Assembly (NCBI GenBank): GCA_021234155.1
Contig: JAJEKV010000032.1
Location: 14,524,283 to 14,588,282 of the forward strand
Source of the DNA: Isoetes taiwanensis
Taxonomy: Eukaryota; Streptophyta; Lycopodiopsida; Isoetales; Isoetaceae
Length of the DNA: 64,000 bases
Reading direction: 5' to 3'
Shown here: positions 24,093 to 34,344 of the stretch, piece by piece
How the letters are laid out: every line of letters starts with the position of its first letter
How positions within the stretch are numbered: position 1 is the first letter of the stretch
The notes under the pieces: model-generated
The model's input: only the letters and a program-made list of their open reading frames with translations
What the model was told of the DNA's origin: nothing
The model's database searches: none
Translations under genes and position numbers: made by a program

Positions 24093-25255
24093 TTAATAAG
24101 AAACATAGTTACATGAAAATTTAGCTTTCCTACAAAATTTACAAAATTTGAGGCCTAAGGCCTCTCTCTGCGAATCCTTAGGTGCTAAGTGAATATCCTT
24201 GGGCATAAGGGTAACTCTCTTAGCATGGATAGCTATGAAGGTTCCCTTCCTCGAAGAGCTGGACCAGCTACGCCTTGGAAACCTCTTCTTGAGCCGGGTC
24301 ATTAGAGGGTAACCCTAATGTCGGTTAGGAGCTGCTGCAAAACCTCTCTAAGGAGGCGGCTCGAAGCGCCTTCCTTATCAGGAGATTCGTGCACATCACG
24401 GAAGTGCGAATCTCCCTAAGCTACCCCAGGCGTATGTGCTATTAGGCCCGTGGTGAACCCTCTTGGGTTTTTCGGTCTCGGTGGGGGTGGCTTGGGCTGG
24501 TTCTTCTTGGCTGCCGCCCTCCACGACTGCATTTGCACCTCTGGCGGCAATACCACTCATTGTACCTCGTCCAGCGGCGAAGGTACTCCTTATATGCCAC
24601 CATCTTCGCCAAACTTCGCGGTCCTTTGGGCCCTTGAATGCCGCTCCCCTACCTTTTTGCTTCTTCACCACCTTAGGTGGTTCCGGCCCTTAGGGTAGGG
24701 TGGCCCTGGCGTCGGGGTCCCCCTCCTGCTCTTCTTCCTCCTCGTCTCCGGTAAGCCCTCTGTTGGTGCTCCTCCTCCCGTAGGGCCTCTTCTATAACGA
24801 CGGTCCGCGAGGGGGCCGTCGTTCCTCCTCTTGGTCGCCTCTCCTGCTCCCTCGGCTCCCTCTCCCGGCTCAGCTTCTTCTGGTGGCCCTCTCCTCTGGC
24901 CACTCCGACTTTTTCCTTCCCCTTCTTTTTGGTATTTGAAGGGCCCGCCCGTCGATCTGGTGGTGGTGCTGCTCTTCCACTGTTCTTCACCTGTTCCTCC
25001 ACCTGGGGTCAGGGGCAGAAGTGGCGAGACTCATCTGTTCTCTGTGTGCCTCCGATGATGTGGCTGCTCTTTGGGGCTCTCCTCGGCATCATGATCGTAT
25101 CGCCGCCCGGCCATTTTGCTGCTTTGGGGAAGCTCCTCTTCCCCTTTCTTGGGTCGGAGGTGCTCGGGATCTTCTTCACATGTCGCCTGCTTTGCTGCGC
25201 CATGGAGAGGGTAGGTCTTGGTCGGGCTTCTGTGGGTTTGTTTGGTGCGTGCCAT
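24093..25255 (-). pseudogene. Basic leader ORF starting MARTKQT, upstream of gag
   Basis: The ATG at 25,253-25,255 is the first long minus-strand start after the primer binding site. It opens a frame reading MARTKQTHRSPTKTYPLHG. The first seven residues are identical to the histone H3 N-terminus, and the similarity ends there. The sequence then becomes Arg/Glu/Pro/Gly-rich in shifting frames (EREPREQERRPRGG; RRGGRRAGGGPRRQGHP) down to about 24,400, with a final small frame at 24,093-24,302. The composition suggests a basic, disordered, nucleic-acid-binding N-terminal extension of Gag or a separate accessory protein. No catalytic domain is visible. Confidence 0.5.
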
Positions 25256-25830
25256 ATCTTGTGGTTCAGGAAATGGGTGACGTAAGGCTGAGCAAGAGAT
25301 AGATAGATAGATAGATAGTAAGAGAGAGGTGAAGGTGAAGGGTTGGAGAGAGAGAATGAGGTGTCAGATATTTAAAAAGGAGGGTCCCTGGGAATATTCT
25401 CCTACCATAATTACCCCTATTTATTAGCCCCCCTTATTAATTACACCATATTTAGTAATTATTTAACTATTAATGTATATGTTAAATCTATATTAATTGA
25501 TATTATACTTAGATTTTCGAATTTTTCTAATGGTTCGAAGTGCAACCTATGAATTTCGCCATTTTTCACTGGGTCTCCGATTGGCATGATTCTTGACCCC
25601 TTTCAGGTGAAATTTGATGCAGATGCATAATTTTCACTCAAATTTACTAGAAGATGAATTTGACTCACTCAACTTTCGTCTAACACTTAACCTAAGTCGA
25701 CCCACTTTGCCTAGGGAGAAAAATTTTTCCCCATTTTGGCGGTTCGATGGTGGAAATGTTTATTTCACACCCTATAGGCCTGTTAGACTACTTCATGGTT
25801 ATGGTGGGTGCTAGTTCTTGGTCAACCAAG
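25256..25830 (-). other. Chromovirus 5' leader
   Basis: Untranslated leader between the primer binding site and the MARTKQT start. It is AT-rich from 25,400 to 25,560. It contains a short (GATA)n run at about 25,297-25,318 followed by a purine-rich AGAGAG stretch. No ORF is supported. Confidence 0.6.
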
Positions 25831-25848
25831 AACATCGCTCTGATACCA
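25831..25848 (-). promoter_or_regulatory. Primer binding site, tRNA-iMet type
   Basis: On the minus strand, one base inside the LTR edge, the sequence is TGGTATCAGAGCGATGTT. TGGTATCAGAGC is the classic complement to the 3' end of plant initiator tRNA-Met used to prime minus-strand DNA synthesis. Confidence 0.93.
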
Positions 25849-25849
25849 T

Positions 25850-27498
25850 TGTGGCAGCTCCACGCTAAGCGTCTGGCCGTACCGTACACTCGGCGAGAAA
25901 TCCCCATCCGGCTCGGCAACCGCATGGGCCCGCCGTCTACCCCTTTTCTCGGGGTGACTCTTAGTGCGGGAAGAATTTCTGAAGGTGTCTTGCGGCGCCC
26001 TTCCCCTATGGGCTCCTATAACGTGAGGCGATAACACGTCGAGAACTAGCATCAACATATACAAATACTACCTCGAAGGGTAGTGCATCACTCATAAACC
26101 AAGGCAAAGATGATAATCACGAACCATAAAACATGAGAGCTCCTACCCGGCTCGGACTTCGTAAGGAGGATGATGCCGGACCGGCTAGGCCTCAAGATAG
26201 AGCAGGCCGAGTCATGGCAATGCAATGGGGCTGGCATAGAACAATGGCTAGGGTTGACCACTCCATCCGCCCCTCCATTGCATACTTTGCAAATGGGCTA
26301 GATCGGGCTCGACGGGACTCTAGCCTTCCGGACCACGCAATCCCATGGCATCACCCGCCGGGACTACTCCGGGTTGCATCTCCCACGGTCCGATGAGGCG
26401 GGAAGGGTTGCATCTCCCCTTCCGGGATCTAGAGGTGCCGTGGGCTAGAGAATCGTGGCGACACCGCGATTCGTACCTGCCCGAACCCCCAAAACGAGAG
26501 CCAAGCCAACACTTGCAGCTCGAGAGGCAGTGGCAACACCATTGCCCGGGGAGGTGTCGGACCCATGCTCGGCCCCACGAAGTGACCGACCATAAGCCCT
26601 AGCCCACTATGGGATCCCCGAAGCCCCCACCCGGAGGGGACCCTCCCTCCACTTTCCCTCTAGCCCCTTATATGGTGCTTTGCTGAGTCATATCATAGCC
26701 TCAATAGCCTGGTGGGCTCCTATGCACTGAGCCACAACTAATAGGAACTAAAGGGATCTACTCTAGGAGCATACTACATATGGCTCTAGGTCTCTATCCC
26801 CCTTCCCAATACAAGAGGAGCAAACAAGATCAACCAACATCCATACTCATCACATCATGAGTATAATCATAAGAAGAACATCTTAACCTAATCATACAAA
26901 TCTAACTAATAGTTAGGGTTCCTTGATTAGGGTTCAAGATGTTGAATATGGGTTCTAGGATGGCTCTACTCTAGATACAAAATACTAGCATATCACGGAA
27001 TGCTAATTTTCGGATGAGCTATCACAACCACTATCCTACATACCGCTCCTGAAGCTCTCCCTCGGATCAGGTGTGCCTCCATGGTCTCCGGACTCACGAG
27101 ATGCCGCTCCTACTCCAAGAACGAAGTCTACCTGCTGGGGCTGCTGCTTTGCAGTCTATGCCACAACAAGCGATGTTGAAGCGGGGTTTCGAGCAGTAGG
27201 TGAGTCTCTGGGTGCTAGGGCTGGAAAGAGGTCTAGGGTTAGGGTTTATGCCTATATAAGTTAGGTCCACCTAGGATGCCGCGTGGCACAATCGGGTGAG
27301 TCCTGGTGTGGCGGTGCCCCAATAGGTTAAGGCCACGTGGATAATGGCTTAACCTATGGTTGGCTAAGTTATGAGAATAACTTAGCCATGCCCCCTAGTG
27401 CCACAATCTATGGTATACAAGGCTATGAAGATAGACTTGTATGGTGACGGATCCAGGAATATACATATTTATGGCGTATATTCCTGGGCCGAATCACA
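25850..27498 (-). repeat. 5' LTR of the chromovirus
   Basis: 1,649 bp, the second copy of the long direct repeat. It ends in CACA at 27,498, next to the CAAAA duplication. Its inner edge (25,850) adjoins the primer binding site. It should hold the promoter for minus-strand transcription of the element; the same TATATAGG-like element is present near 27,255. Confidence 0.95.
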
Positions 27499-27503
27499 CA
27501 AAA
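27499..27503. repeat. Target-site duplication, right (CAAAA)
   Basis: Matches 1,967-1,971. A five-base duplication is the usual size for Ty3/gypsy integration and fixes both element ends to the base. Confidence 0.93.
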
Positions 27504-27887
27504 CCCGCTATTAGGAGGAAGATAGACCGCCAAAAAGGCGGTCCTGGAGGCGATTTAGAACCACGCGAGCCGAAGCCAAATCATCCCGGCGGGGAGGGTC
27601 GATGCCAAGATGAGGGATGATGGAGGTGATCGGAGCACATTCTGAAAAAACGGGTATAAACCGTAAGTCATGTTGCCAAAAGAAAAACAAACCAAGTTAG
27701 TCGAGTGGATAACCATGGATAAGACAACACCTCTAAAGCTAACACCAAACACAATGATCACAACAAAGCATAAACCCAAAGAAACTAGAAACCATCCAAC
27801 TATAATACCGAGTAAGACAATTAACATCCTATCATATTTTACAAACCGAAAATATCTAATTCGAAAGCGAAAATTCAACATCTCCAA
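27504..27887 (-). pseudogene. DIRS pol, 5' part upstream of the LTR-element insertion
   Basis: This minus-strand stretch lies between the DIRS gag and the interrupted RT. Just left of 27,555 a frame resumes and runs into the insertion point, giving FLLIAGFALIQFGYRLP once the LTR element is removed. A GY-x-(I/L)-P-like segment upstream of the RT palm fits DIRS polyproteins. The rest of the ORF is hydrophobic and not recognisable domain by domain, and a stop separates it from the junction frame. I treat it as decayed pol N-terminal sequence and cannot define its start. Confidence 0.55.
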
Positions 27888-28012
27888 GAAAAATTAGACA
27901 AGAAAAAACAACCACAGCCGACCAATAGCACAAAACTTAATTCAAAGAAATTGATATCACAAGAAAAACAACAATACTGAAAAAGGACCAAATTTGTATT
28001 AATATCGAGAAA

Positions 28013-29115
28013 CTATGACAACAGGAAGAAATATGCACAGGAAGAACTAAGAATCAAGGGCCGGGACGAGGAAAAAATGGAGCCGGGGCCGGCACCAAAG
28101 GACCCGGGGGTGGAGCCAAAGGCGGGAGGGGAGCAACAGGAGAGCCCGTGTTGGCACGTTTCAATGCGATGGCCCAGGCGTCCACAAAAAGTGCAAAATG
28201 GGCGGGATCCCGACCGAGATGAGGAAAAAGGGGATTGAGGTGTGGCAGAGAAGGTGGAGCCAGAGGGCGAGGCAGCGGATCTAGAAACAGGAGGGCGCCG
28301 ATCATGATGCATCTGCCGAGCTAGTTTTAATTTCTTAGAATCATCAGCAGTCAGGGCAGGGCCTGTGTGGTCATCAAAATCCAAGGCGACGTCATAGCCC
28401 TCGCGATCAGCAATAATCAAGAACTTCATCCTCTGCAAAGTGGCAGCCTTACCTTCTTCGACAATCTGGAGGACAGCATCGGGCACTCGAGGAGACAGGG
28501 CAATCAATCGAGCATGAAGCTCCCGGAATCTGGACTCGGTGGTACAAAGAAACTCGTACTGGTGGCGCGATGACTCTCTCTTAAAGCTGGGAACTGATCG
28601 TGATGAGCGTTCTCGAACTTCTTGGCGCAACACTTCGATCTGCTCATGAACATTAGTGTTAGAAGTGAGTGTCGACTGAAGACTCTGGATCTGTGCCATC
28701 TGTAACTGAAGGGTTTGCAAAAGCTGAGGCACCATATCCACAGACTGAGAGGAGGGAACCGCAGAACAAGCAGTCGGCAAAGAGTGGCTCAAACCCACAG
28801 CGGGACCCGCAGAAGCAAAGGAAAAAATAGGGGCGGCACAGAAGCAAATGACACAGAGGAGATAGCCCGAGAAGGACCAGCTGAGCCAGAGTAAGAAGTG
28901 ACGCCCGTGCATCTGATAGTGGAAAAAACGGGATTAACAGGCTCAAGAGAAGCCGCGGGGGTATGCACAGCAGACACCTCAGAGGCAATAGAAACTCCAG
29001 TGGTGCGGGCACGTCGCATAGGTGGGGTGGACGGGGCAGTGCTTGCCGCGACCCGCTTAGCCCTCCGAGCACGCAAAGAAACCTGAGAGGTGCTAGGAAT
29101 GTCCTGATCTGTCAT
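28013..29115 (-). pseudogene. DIRS ORF1, gag-like with CCHC zinc knuckle
   Basis: The first ATG is at 29,115 and begins a basic, Ser/Ala/Thr-rich N-terminus. The frame shifts near 28,800. The larger frame then continues to 28,013 with a glutamine-rich coiled-coil-like stretch (QLLQTLQLQMAQIQSLQS), a conserved-looking middle (REGYDVALDFDD), and a Ser/Pro-rich linker. A perfect C-x2-C-x4-H-x4-C knuckle follows, CTFCGRLGHRIETC, near 28,170-28,215. Coiled coil plus one CCHC knuckle is the expected make-up of a nucleic-acid-binding Gag. Its position just upstream of the split pol and the shared strand support the same element. One frameshift makes this copy defective as written. Confidence 0.8.
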
Positions 29116-30513
29116 CTCGTGAAATGTCTAAAAACACAATTCACAAATGTTAGTACAAACAATGGGGAAAAACAACACGCTTCATGAGATCCATGCCAAT
29201 AGTGACGCTAAGCCCGGAGCGAGTTTGCAACACCCCTAACTAAATATAACTAACAATGAACAAATGACGAGAAACGTAAATGGCGAGGAAAAAAGGCAAA
29301 AAAGCATGAAAAAATACAACCCACAGCACCAACGGGACAACGTTGGGAAGAAAAAGAAGCCGAAGGACAAGAGACTAGCAACCAAATAATGTTAACAACC
29401 GGAAAGAATACCATAGAAAGAGATGGTAAAACAACACCAACACAACAAAAGAAATTAGAACAACAATCTCAAGCAAACAAGGTACGAAAAAAGATCCCAA
29501 ACAAAAAAGGAAGACAAGGGTTCCAAGGGAAACCGGGTGCACCCAACCAAAACGAGGGTAAACCGGGTCGACGGCACCCGGTATCCCCGCTGCAGAAATG
29601 GCGGAAGCGGCAGCCACGAAGGACGGTGAAGGGAAAACAGAGAGGAAAAAACCAAAACGCCGGTGGAGACAGAGAGGGAAAAAGCTGAGGAAGACAACAC
29701 AGAAGGTGGCAGAAGGGAGATGGATGCTGGAGGGCCTGACAAAGCCGAAACAGAAGAGAAAGGCAGTATCTGGGGTAAGCAAAGGGAGCCGATTATGGAG
29801 CCAAACAGAGACCGAGAAACAAATTCGAGAATGATCTTAATCAACAGACCAGAAAACACAAACAATCGGATATGAAAAAATGGTCAGAAAAGAGCTAAGA
29901 AGGTTGGGCGAAGCTAGATTGAGAACTGGAGCAGCAGGCTCGGGCTATGGCAGCCGAAAACATGCCCCACTGCCAAACCGTCTGGCAGGAGGCAGTAACG
30001 GGGCCGGATTCGCCCGAAATTCATGGGCAAAGGCCAGAAGAAACAGAAGACAAAGGGTCCCGGAAGCAAGACGACCCAGGCTAATGGCAAGCAAGCCGGA
30101 TTCAAACTGAATCAAACAAAAATAAGGAACCAAAAAATCGAAAGCAACCAACTAACCGAAACCGCTCAAGAACTCCTTGACCATGCCATAACCGGGAGGG
30201 AACTGATGCCCAAGACTCCGACAACGCATCCCAAAATACCAAGAGGAGAACAAGAACCACAGACGAAACCGGATTAAAACCGAGAATATCACAAGCACCG
30301 TACCTTGAAAAATTCTCTTGAGTAGGGACGTAGGCGGTAGGCGCACAGTTGAGCGCTTCAGGTATGACAGGCTTTTCTGAAGGTAGGAAACCAGGTAGAG
30401 GCGACCATAACTAGGAGACAAGCTCAAGGAGAACGCCGATAACCAAAGACAAGGAAAAATGGGCTATAAAAAGAGCAAGGAGCTGAGGTGGCGTCCCCAT
30501 CCAAGGAATGGCG
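29116..30513 (-). other. DIRS 5' leader region
   Basis: About 1.4 kb between the gag start and the terminal palindrome. On the minus strand it is C/T-rich with hydrophobic open frames (for example 29,375-29,782) that show no domain and probably are not genes. A TATA-like CTTTTTATAGCCC lies on the minus strand near 30,465-30,480, just inside the palindrome, in a suitable place for a promoter of the element. No counterpart end can be compared because the other terminus is outside the window. Confidence 0.45.
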
Positions 30514-30537
30514 GTTCTATTGCTAGCGCAATAGAAC
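30514..30537. repeat. Perfect 10-bp inverted repeat at the outer DIRS boundary
   Basis: GTTCTATTGC and its exact reverse complement are separated by TAGC, and the centre GCTAGC is itself palindromic. It lies where retroelement-like sequence stops and AT-rich flanking sequence starts. It is a plausible terminal or recombinase site, but this cannot be confirmed without the other end. Confidence 0.6.
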
Positions 30538-30718
30538 TGAAGCATTAACATTATTAATACAAATCATTGCATTTCACGCTTAAAAATAAAATTTCCCCTT
30601 AAACCCCCTTTGGTTTGGGTGCATATTCACACGGGGGGTTACGTAGGGCAACGAGAGCTGTCGGATGGGCATATTCACTCCTTATTCCAAGATCTGAACC
30701 GTACATAGCGATCCTCGT

Positions 30719-32308
30719 TTGTGGGGTATGCATGTACAATTAGGTATGAAGTGTGATAGATCTATTTATATTGCTGCCATTAAAGCATGCACATTGATAT
30801 TGGCCCTTGAACAGGGTAGACTGATCCATGTACGTATTATCAACAGCTCTCTTCCTTGTGATATGTTTTTGGGAACCAATTTGCTGGATATGTATGCAAA
30901 ATGTGGAACCTTAGAGGAGGCGTGCCATGTTTTTGATAACTTGCCGAATAGAGATGTAGTATCATGGACAGCTTTGATCATTGGATATACACAACATGCT
31001 AAAAGCGAAATTGCTCTCCACTGTTTTGAAGAAATACAGCATCAAGACATAGCACCAAATGCTGCATCATATTTGAGCATTCTGAAGGCATGTTCTAGCA
31101 TTGGAGCATTCTTAAGGATGTGTCCAGAATGATGAAAACATTCTTGCTGTCCAAATTTTTGAAAGGATGCAGAACAATGGGGTAAAACCAAACAGGGTTA
31201 CATTCTTGGGTATTTTGAAAGCTTATGGAAACATTGGCGATATAGTCCATGGCAGGAGAATTCATGTGCAGATAATTGGTAATGACCTGCAGCTTGATAT
31301 TGCTGTCCTGAACACCCTTGTTGACATGTATGCCAAGTGTATGGCATTGGGCCGAAGCCGCATAAATTGTTTGACAAAATGGCAACCCGGGATGTGGTAT
31401 CATGGGGTGCAATGCTTTGTGGTTATGCCCAGCATGATGGAGGAGATATTGTCTTAAAATGCTTTAACCAGATGCAGAATGAACGCATAAGACCTAACAA
31501 GGTCATATTTCTCAGTCTTTTGAAAGCATGTGGTAGAATAGGATCCCTGAAATGCATCAGCAGATTATTGTAAATGGGTTTAAGTTAGACATTGCAGTGG
31601 GGAATACCATTCTTGATGTGTGTGCTAAATTACTTTGATAAAATGCCAAATCTAGCCATAAAACCAAATAAAGTGACCTTGTGTATCTTGAAAGCATCCT
31701 GTAATATTTGGGACATAAAACAGACAACGAAGATAGATGACCAGATCATCAAATCTGGGATGCTCATGGATGTAGCCCTTGGAAGCGCTTTGATTGATGC
31801 ATATGCTATATGTGGGAGCTTAGAGCATGCGCACAAAGTTTTTGACAAACTGTCTGCACGAAATGTAGTGTCATGGAATGCCATTATTTCAGCATTTCTG
31901 CAACACAATAGATCTGATGTCGTGCTAGAGTACTTTAAGAAGATGCAGGAGATTAACTTAGAACCAGATAAAGTCACATTTTTGGGCATTTTGAAAGCAT
32001 GTAGTAACGATGGAGCTATTGATCAAGGCAGATACATCCATAATAAGATCAAGCAAAGCAGTATAGAGCTAGATATAGTTGTAGTTAATGCCATAACAGA
32101 TATGTATTCAAAGTGTGGGAGCATGACGGAAGCATGCAAAGTCTTTAACAAACTACCAAACCGGGATGTAGTAACATGGGGCGCGGTCGGGTTGGTAATG
32201 CAGCATTGGCTTTCCAGTACTTCTATGAGATGCAGCAAACATGTGTCTGTGAACGGTTCAGGATTATCTAAGAAGGACCATTATGATTTTTGTGCAAATC
32301 TCCGATAA
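30719..32308 (+). pseudogene. PLS-type pentatricopeptide repeat protein, decayed
   Basis: Plus-strand PPR motifs run in order: a first block (30,719-31,112) with IKACTLILALEQGRLIHVRI, LLDMYAKCGTLEEACHVFDNLPNRDVVSWTALI; a second block (31,140-31,370) with NRVTFLGILKAYGNIGDIVHGRRIH; a third (31,365-31,620) with RDVVSWGAMLCGYAQHDGG; and a fourth (31,640-32,200) with NVVSWNAIISAFLQH and MYSKCGSMTEACKVFNKLPNRDVVTWGAV. Such proteins bind organellar RNA one base per repeat; many direct C-to-U editing. At least three frameshifts and two deletions of parts of repeats are visible, and no E or DYW domain follows. There is no start codon context and no intact ORF, so it is a pseudogene. Confidence 0.9.
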
Positions 32309-32936
32309 TGGAGGTCAACTAATGGCTAGAACTAAGAATGTATAAAAAAAAAGCTCCTGTGTAAATAAAGAACGAAGGGATACTATCTATACCTATAGAG
32401 AAATTGATGTTTAGATCAGCACACTTCTCGCCAAACAAAACTTATGTGGATGAATATTTCAAGGTCCCCCCTTGAAAAGAAGGGGCAACAAGCTCTAAGG
32501 GCCTTACATAATTAAGAAGGAGGCAAGAACCTTTAAAATAACATGCTGTAAGGGTCGTAAATAATTGTGTATTGTGCTAGATGCACGCAATTTTTGGGTT
32601 GCCCCTAGGGGGGCAACCCCTCGTTTATGTGGGTATGTGGGCAATTTCAAATTTAAAAAACAAAAATAGCAATAAAAAATCGAATTCCTTGAATCTTGGA
32701 GAACCCAAGACTACAAGCGTGCATGTGTTGAGCCCCGATAAAGAAAACTAAAACACCAACGATCATTCTTGCTTCTCGTCTTTCAATATGTTCAAGGTTT
32801 GAATGGAACCAATGGATTGTGTTTCTTTTTCCTATTTGCAACATTCAATTTATGAGTTATTAGCGTATTTGAATGCCTTGACTTATGAATTATGAATTGG
32901 GCATAGAAATAGCATTCCACTGATACGTTTGAGTCC

Positions 32937-33120
32937 AGTTTTTTGGGTTGCCCCTAAGGGGAAAACCCTCATCCATGTGGGTTTGTGGTATATTCCAAGT
33001 ATATGTCAGTATATGCTCGAAAACATGACTTTGAAGTGTGATTTAAGCCATTTCACTCTCAGGTCACGGAGGGCAACCCTCCGTGCGCAGCACCTTGTTC
33101 TTTTCTTTACCATAGGTGGG
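32937..33120 (+). repeat. Dispersed repeat family R, plus-oriented copy
   Basis: TTTTTTGGGTTGCCCCTAAGG, then ATGTGGGTTTGTGG, a TATATG hairpin region, and CGGAGGGCAACCCTCCGTGCG-like sequence followed by CAGCACCTTGTTC. Its first half matches the reverse complement of 49,050-49,160 and 58,520-58,620; its second half matches the reverse complement of 47,980-48,060. A shorter copy of the first part lies at 32,597-32,640. Confidence 0.7.
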
Positions 33121-33789
33121 ATGTTGGACCGTGTGGATAGCTACATTTTTACTGGGGCGCTTGTTCATTCATTTGTGAAGATAGGCTTACTCCTGTTTGG
33201 TGTTTAGTTCATCATTGTACCAAATATAAAATTGATTAGTAGCAAATCATTTTTTCCTAAAATTCATTATGTTTTATTGGTGCCCGTTTCATTTGACTAA
33301 TGAAGTTTGCCACCAGCACAATTACAAGTCGTGCACATCATGGAATACTGCACTTTATTAAGTTTCACTTTATTCTTGAGATCCATTAACCATTCTAGAG
33401 GAATATAGCATAAAGAATAATCAAGTCACAATCGATATGAAGAAGCTACCTCATCCTTTTGACTCGATCTGGGCTCCAAGAGATGGAAACACATTACCTA
33501 CTTATGAGCACATATTGCCTACTTATTGGCGCTTCATATCTGACGAGAATTCAACCAGGAGCTCTTGTAATCAATTACAATTGTTACAACAAGTAATTTA
33601 TGCACTCCTTATTGTTCAATCCTTATTGTTTTTTAAGGTTCATTGGATTTCAGCATTTTCCTACAAATATGCCAGACACGAAACATGGTCTAGATCGAGA
33701 CACGAATGGTCACACCACAACAATCCATTCCAGCTGAAAATAGTTTAGGACGCCTGTTGTACATAAATTTTGGAAGATGGTTTGCTCTT

Positions 33790-33900
33790 AAAGGTTCCAA
33801 TGTAGTCCATTGAAGGTCCCATGTGGTCCATTGAAGGGTAATCAGTGGTCCATTAAAGGGCACTTTGTGGTCCACTGAAGGGTACGTGTGGTCTATTGGG
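33790..33900. repeat. Minisatellite, ~24-bp unit, five copies
   Basis: TGTGGTCCATTGAAGGG-type unit repeated with small changes (GTAGTCCATTGAAGG, GTGGTCCATTAAAGGG, GTGGTCCACTGAAGGG, GTGGTCTATTGGGG). Confidence 0.75.
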
Positions 33901-34344
33901 GCTGAATTAACCTTCTGACTTAAAACCTTTCTAGCCAACTCCAAATTTATCGAAAACTCTGTTGTGTGGGATCAATTGAAACCTAAGGACTTAAGCTTCA
34001 ATATGGTATGCTAAAAAGAGGACTTAAAAAAAAAATTTGCCCATCATAATAAAATATGTTTCCTTAAGTGGGCGCTTCATGGGCACCCTCCCCTACATTT
34101 TATATTCTTATCAATGGTTTATTTTGTTGTCTTATATTGTCATATGATGTAATGTGCTTATCATGCACATCCCATTGGAATGGGAAATATTCTTTAGGCA
34201 ACTGACCTTGGCAGATGTTGGAGTCTGGTGCAACAGTCAGTCAATAAGTTCAAGATCAATTATAAGGCAGATTTTGGCCATGATGATAGGAAAAAATTAG
34301 TTTCTAGTCATTTTGCATGATCCTTTTTTTTTAGTTTTTTGTAC

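Larger units (their letters stand above)
1972..27498 (-). mobile_element. 25.5-kb Ty3/gypsy chromovirus LTR retrotransposon
   Basis: All structural marks are present: ~1.64-kb LTRs with TG/CA ends, a CAAAA target duplication, a primer binding site beginning TGGTATCAGAGC, a polypurine tract AAGGGGAGAA, and minus-strand gag, protease, RT, RNase H, integrase and chromodomain in gypsy order. At 25,527 bp it is several times the usual 5-15 kb. The excess comes from a 12.3-kb secondary insertion in RT and from ~4 kb of extra sequence between the primer site and the recognisable gag. Coding regions carry many frameshifts. It inserted into the DIRS pol gene. Confidence 0.95.
1..30537 (-). mobile_element. 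DIRS-type retroelement, interrupted, left end outside window
   Basis: Minus-strand gag (28.0-29.1 kb) and RT/RNase H (0.15-1.97 kb and 27.5-27.9 kb) belong to one retroelement of the DIRS order, split by the LTR element at 1,972-27,498. Joining 1,971 to 27,504, with one CAAAA copy kept, gives an open reading frame through the junction (LIAGFALIQFGYRLP). DIRS elements integrate by a tyrosine recombinase, normally encoded after or overlapping RT/RNase H. No recombinase is visible here; it would lie left of position 1. The outer right boundary is inferred from a palindrome at 30,514-30,537 where element-like sequence stops. No LTRs of its own are seen. Confidence 0.85.
32309..34344. other. Intergenic, AT-rich, with dispersed repeats
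   Basis: No gene supported. It holds two copies of the GGGTTGCCCC repeat family (32,597-32,640 and 32,937-33,120) and a minisatellite at 33,790-33,900. Confidence 0.5.

Noticed and set aside
25031-25255. Histone H3 gene starting MARTKQT
   Set aside because: Similarity stops after seven residues; no histone fold sequence follows, and the ORF lies in the leader of an LTR retrotransposon.
29375-29865. Hydrophobic minus-strand ORFs suggesting membrane proteins
   Set aside because: They sit in the C/T-rich leader of the DIRS element, overlap in several frames and show no conserved pattern; pyrimidine-rich DNA gives Leu/Phe/Ser-rich frames by chance.
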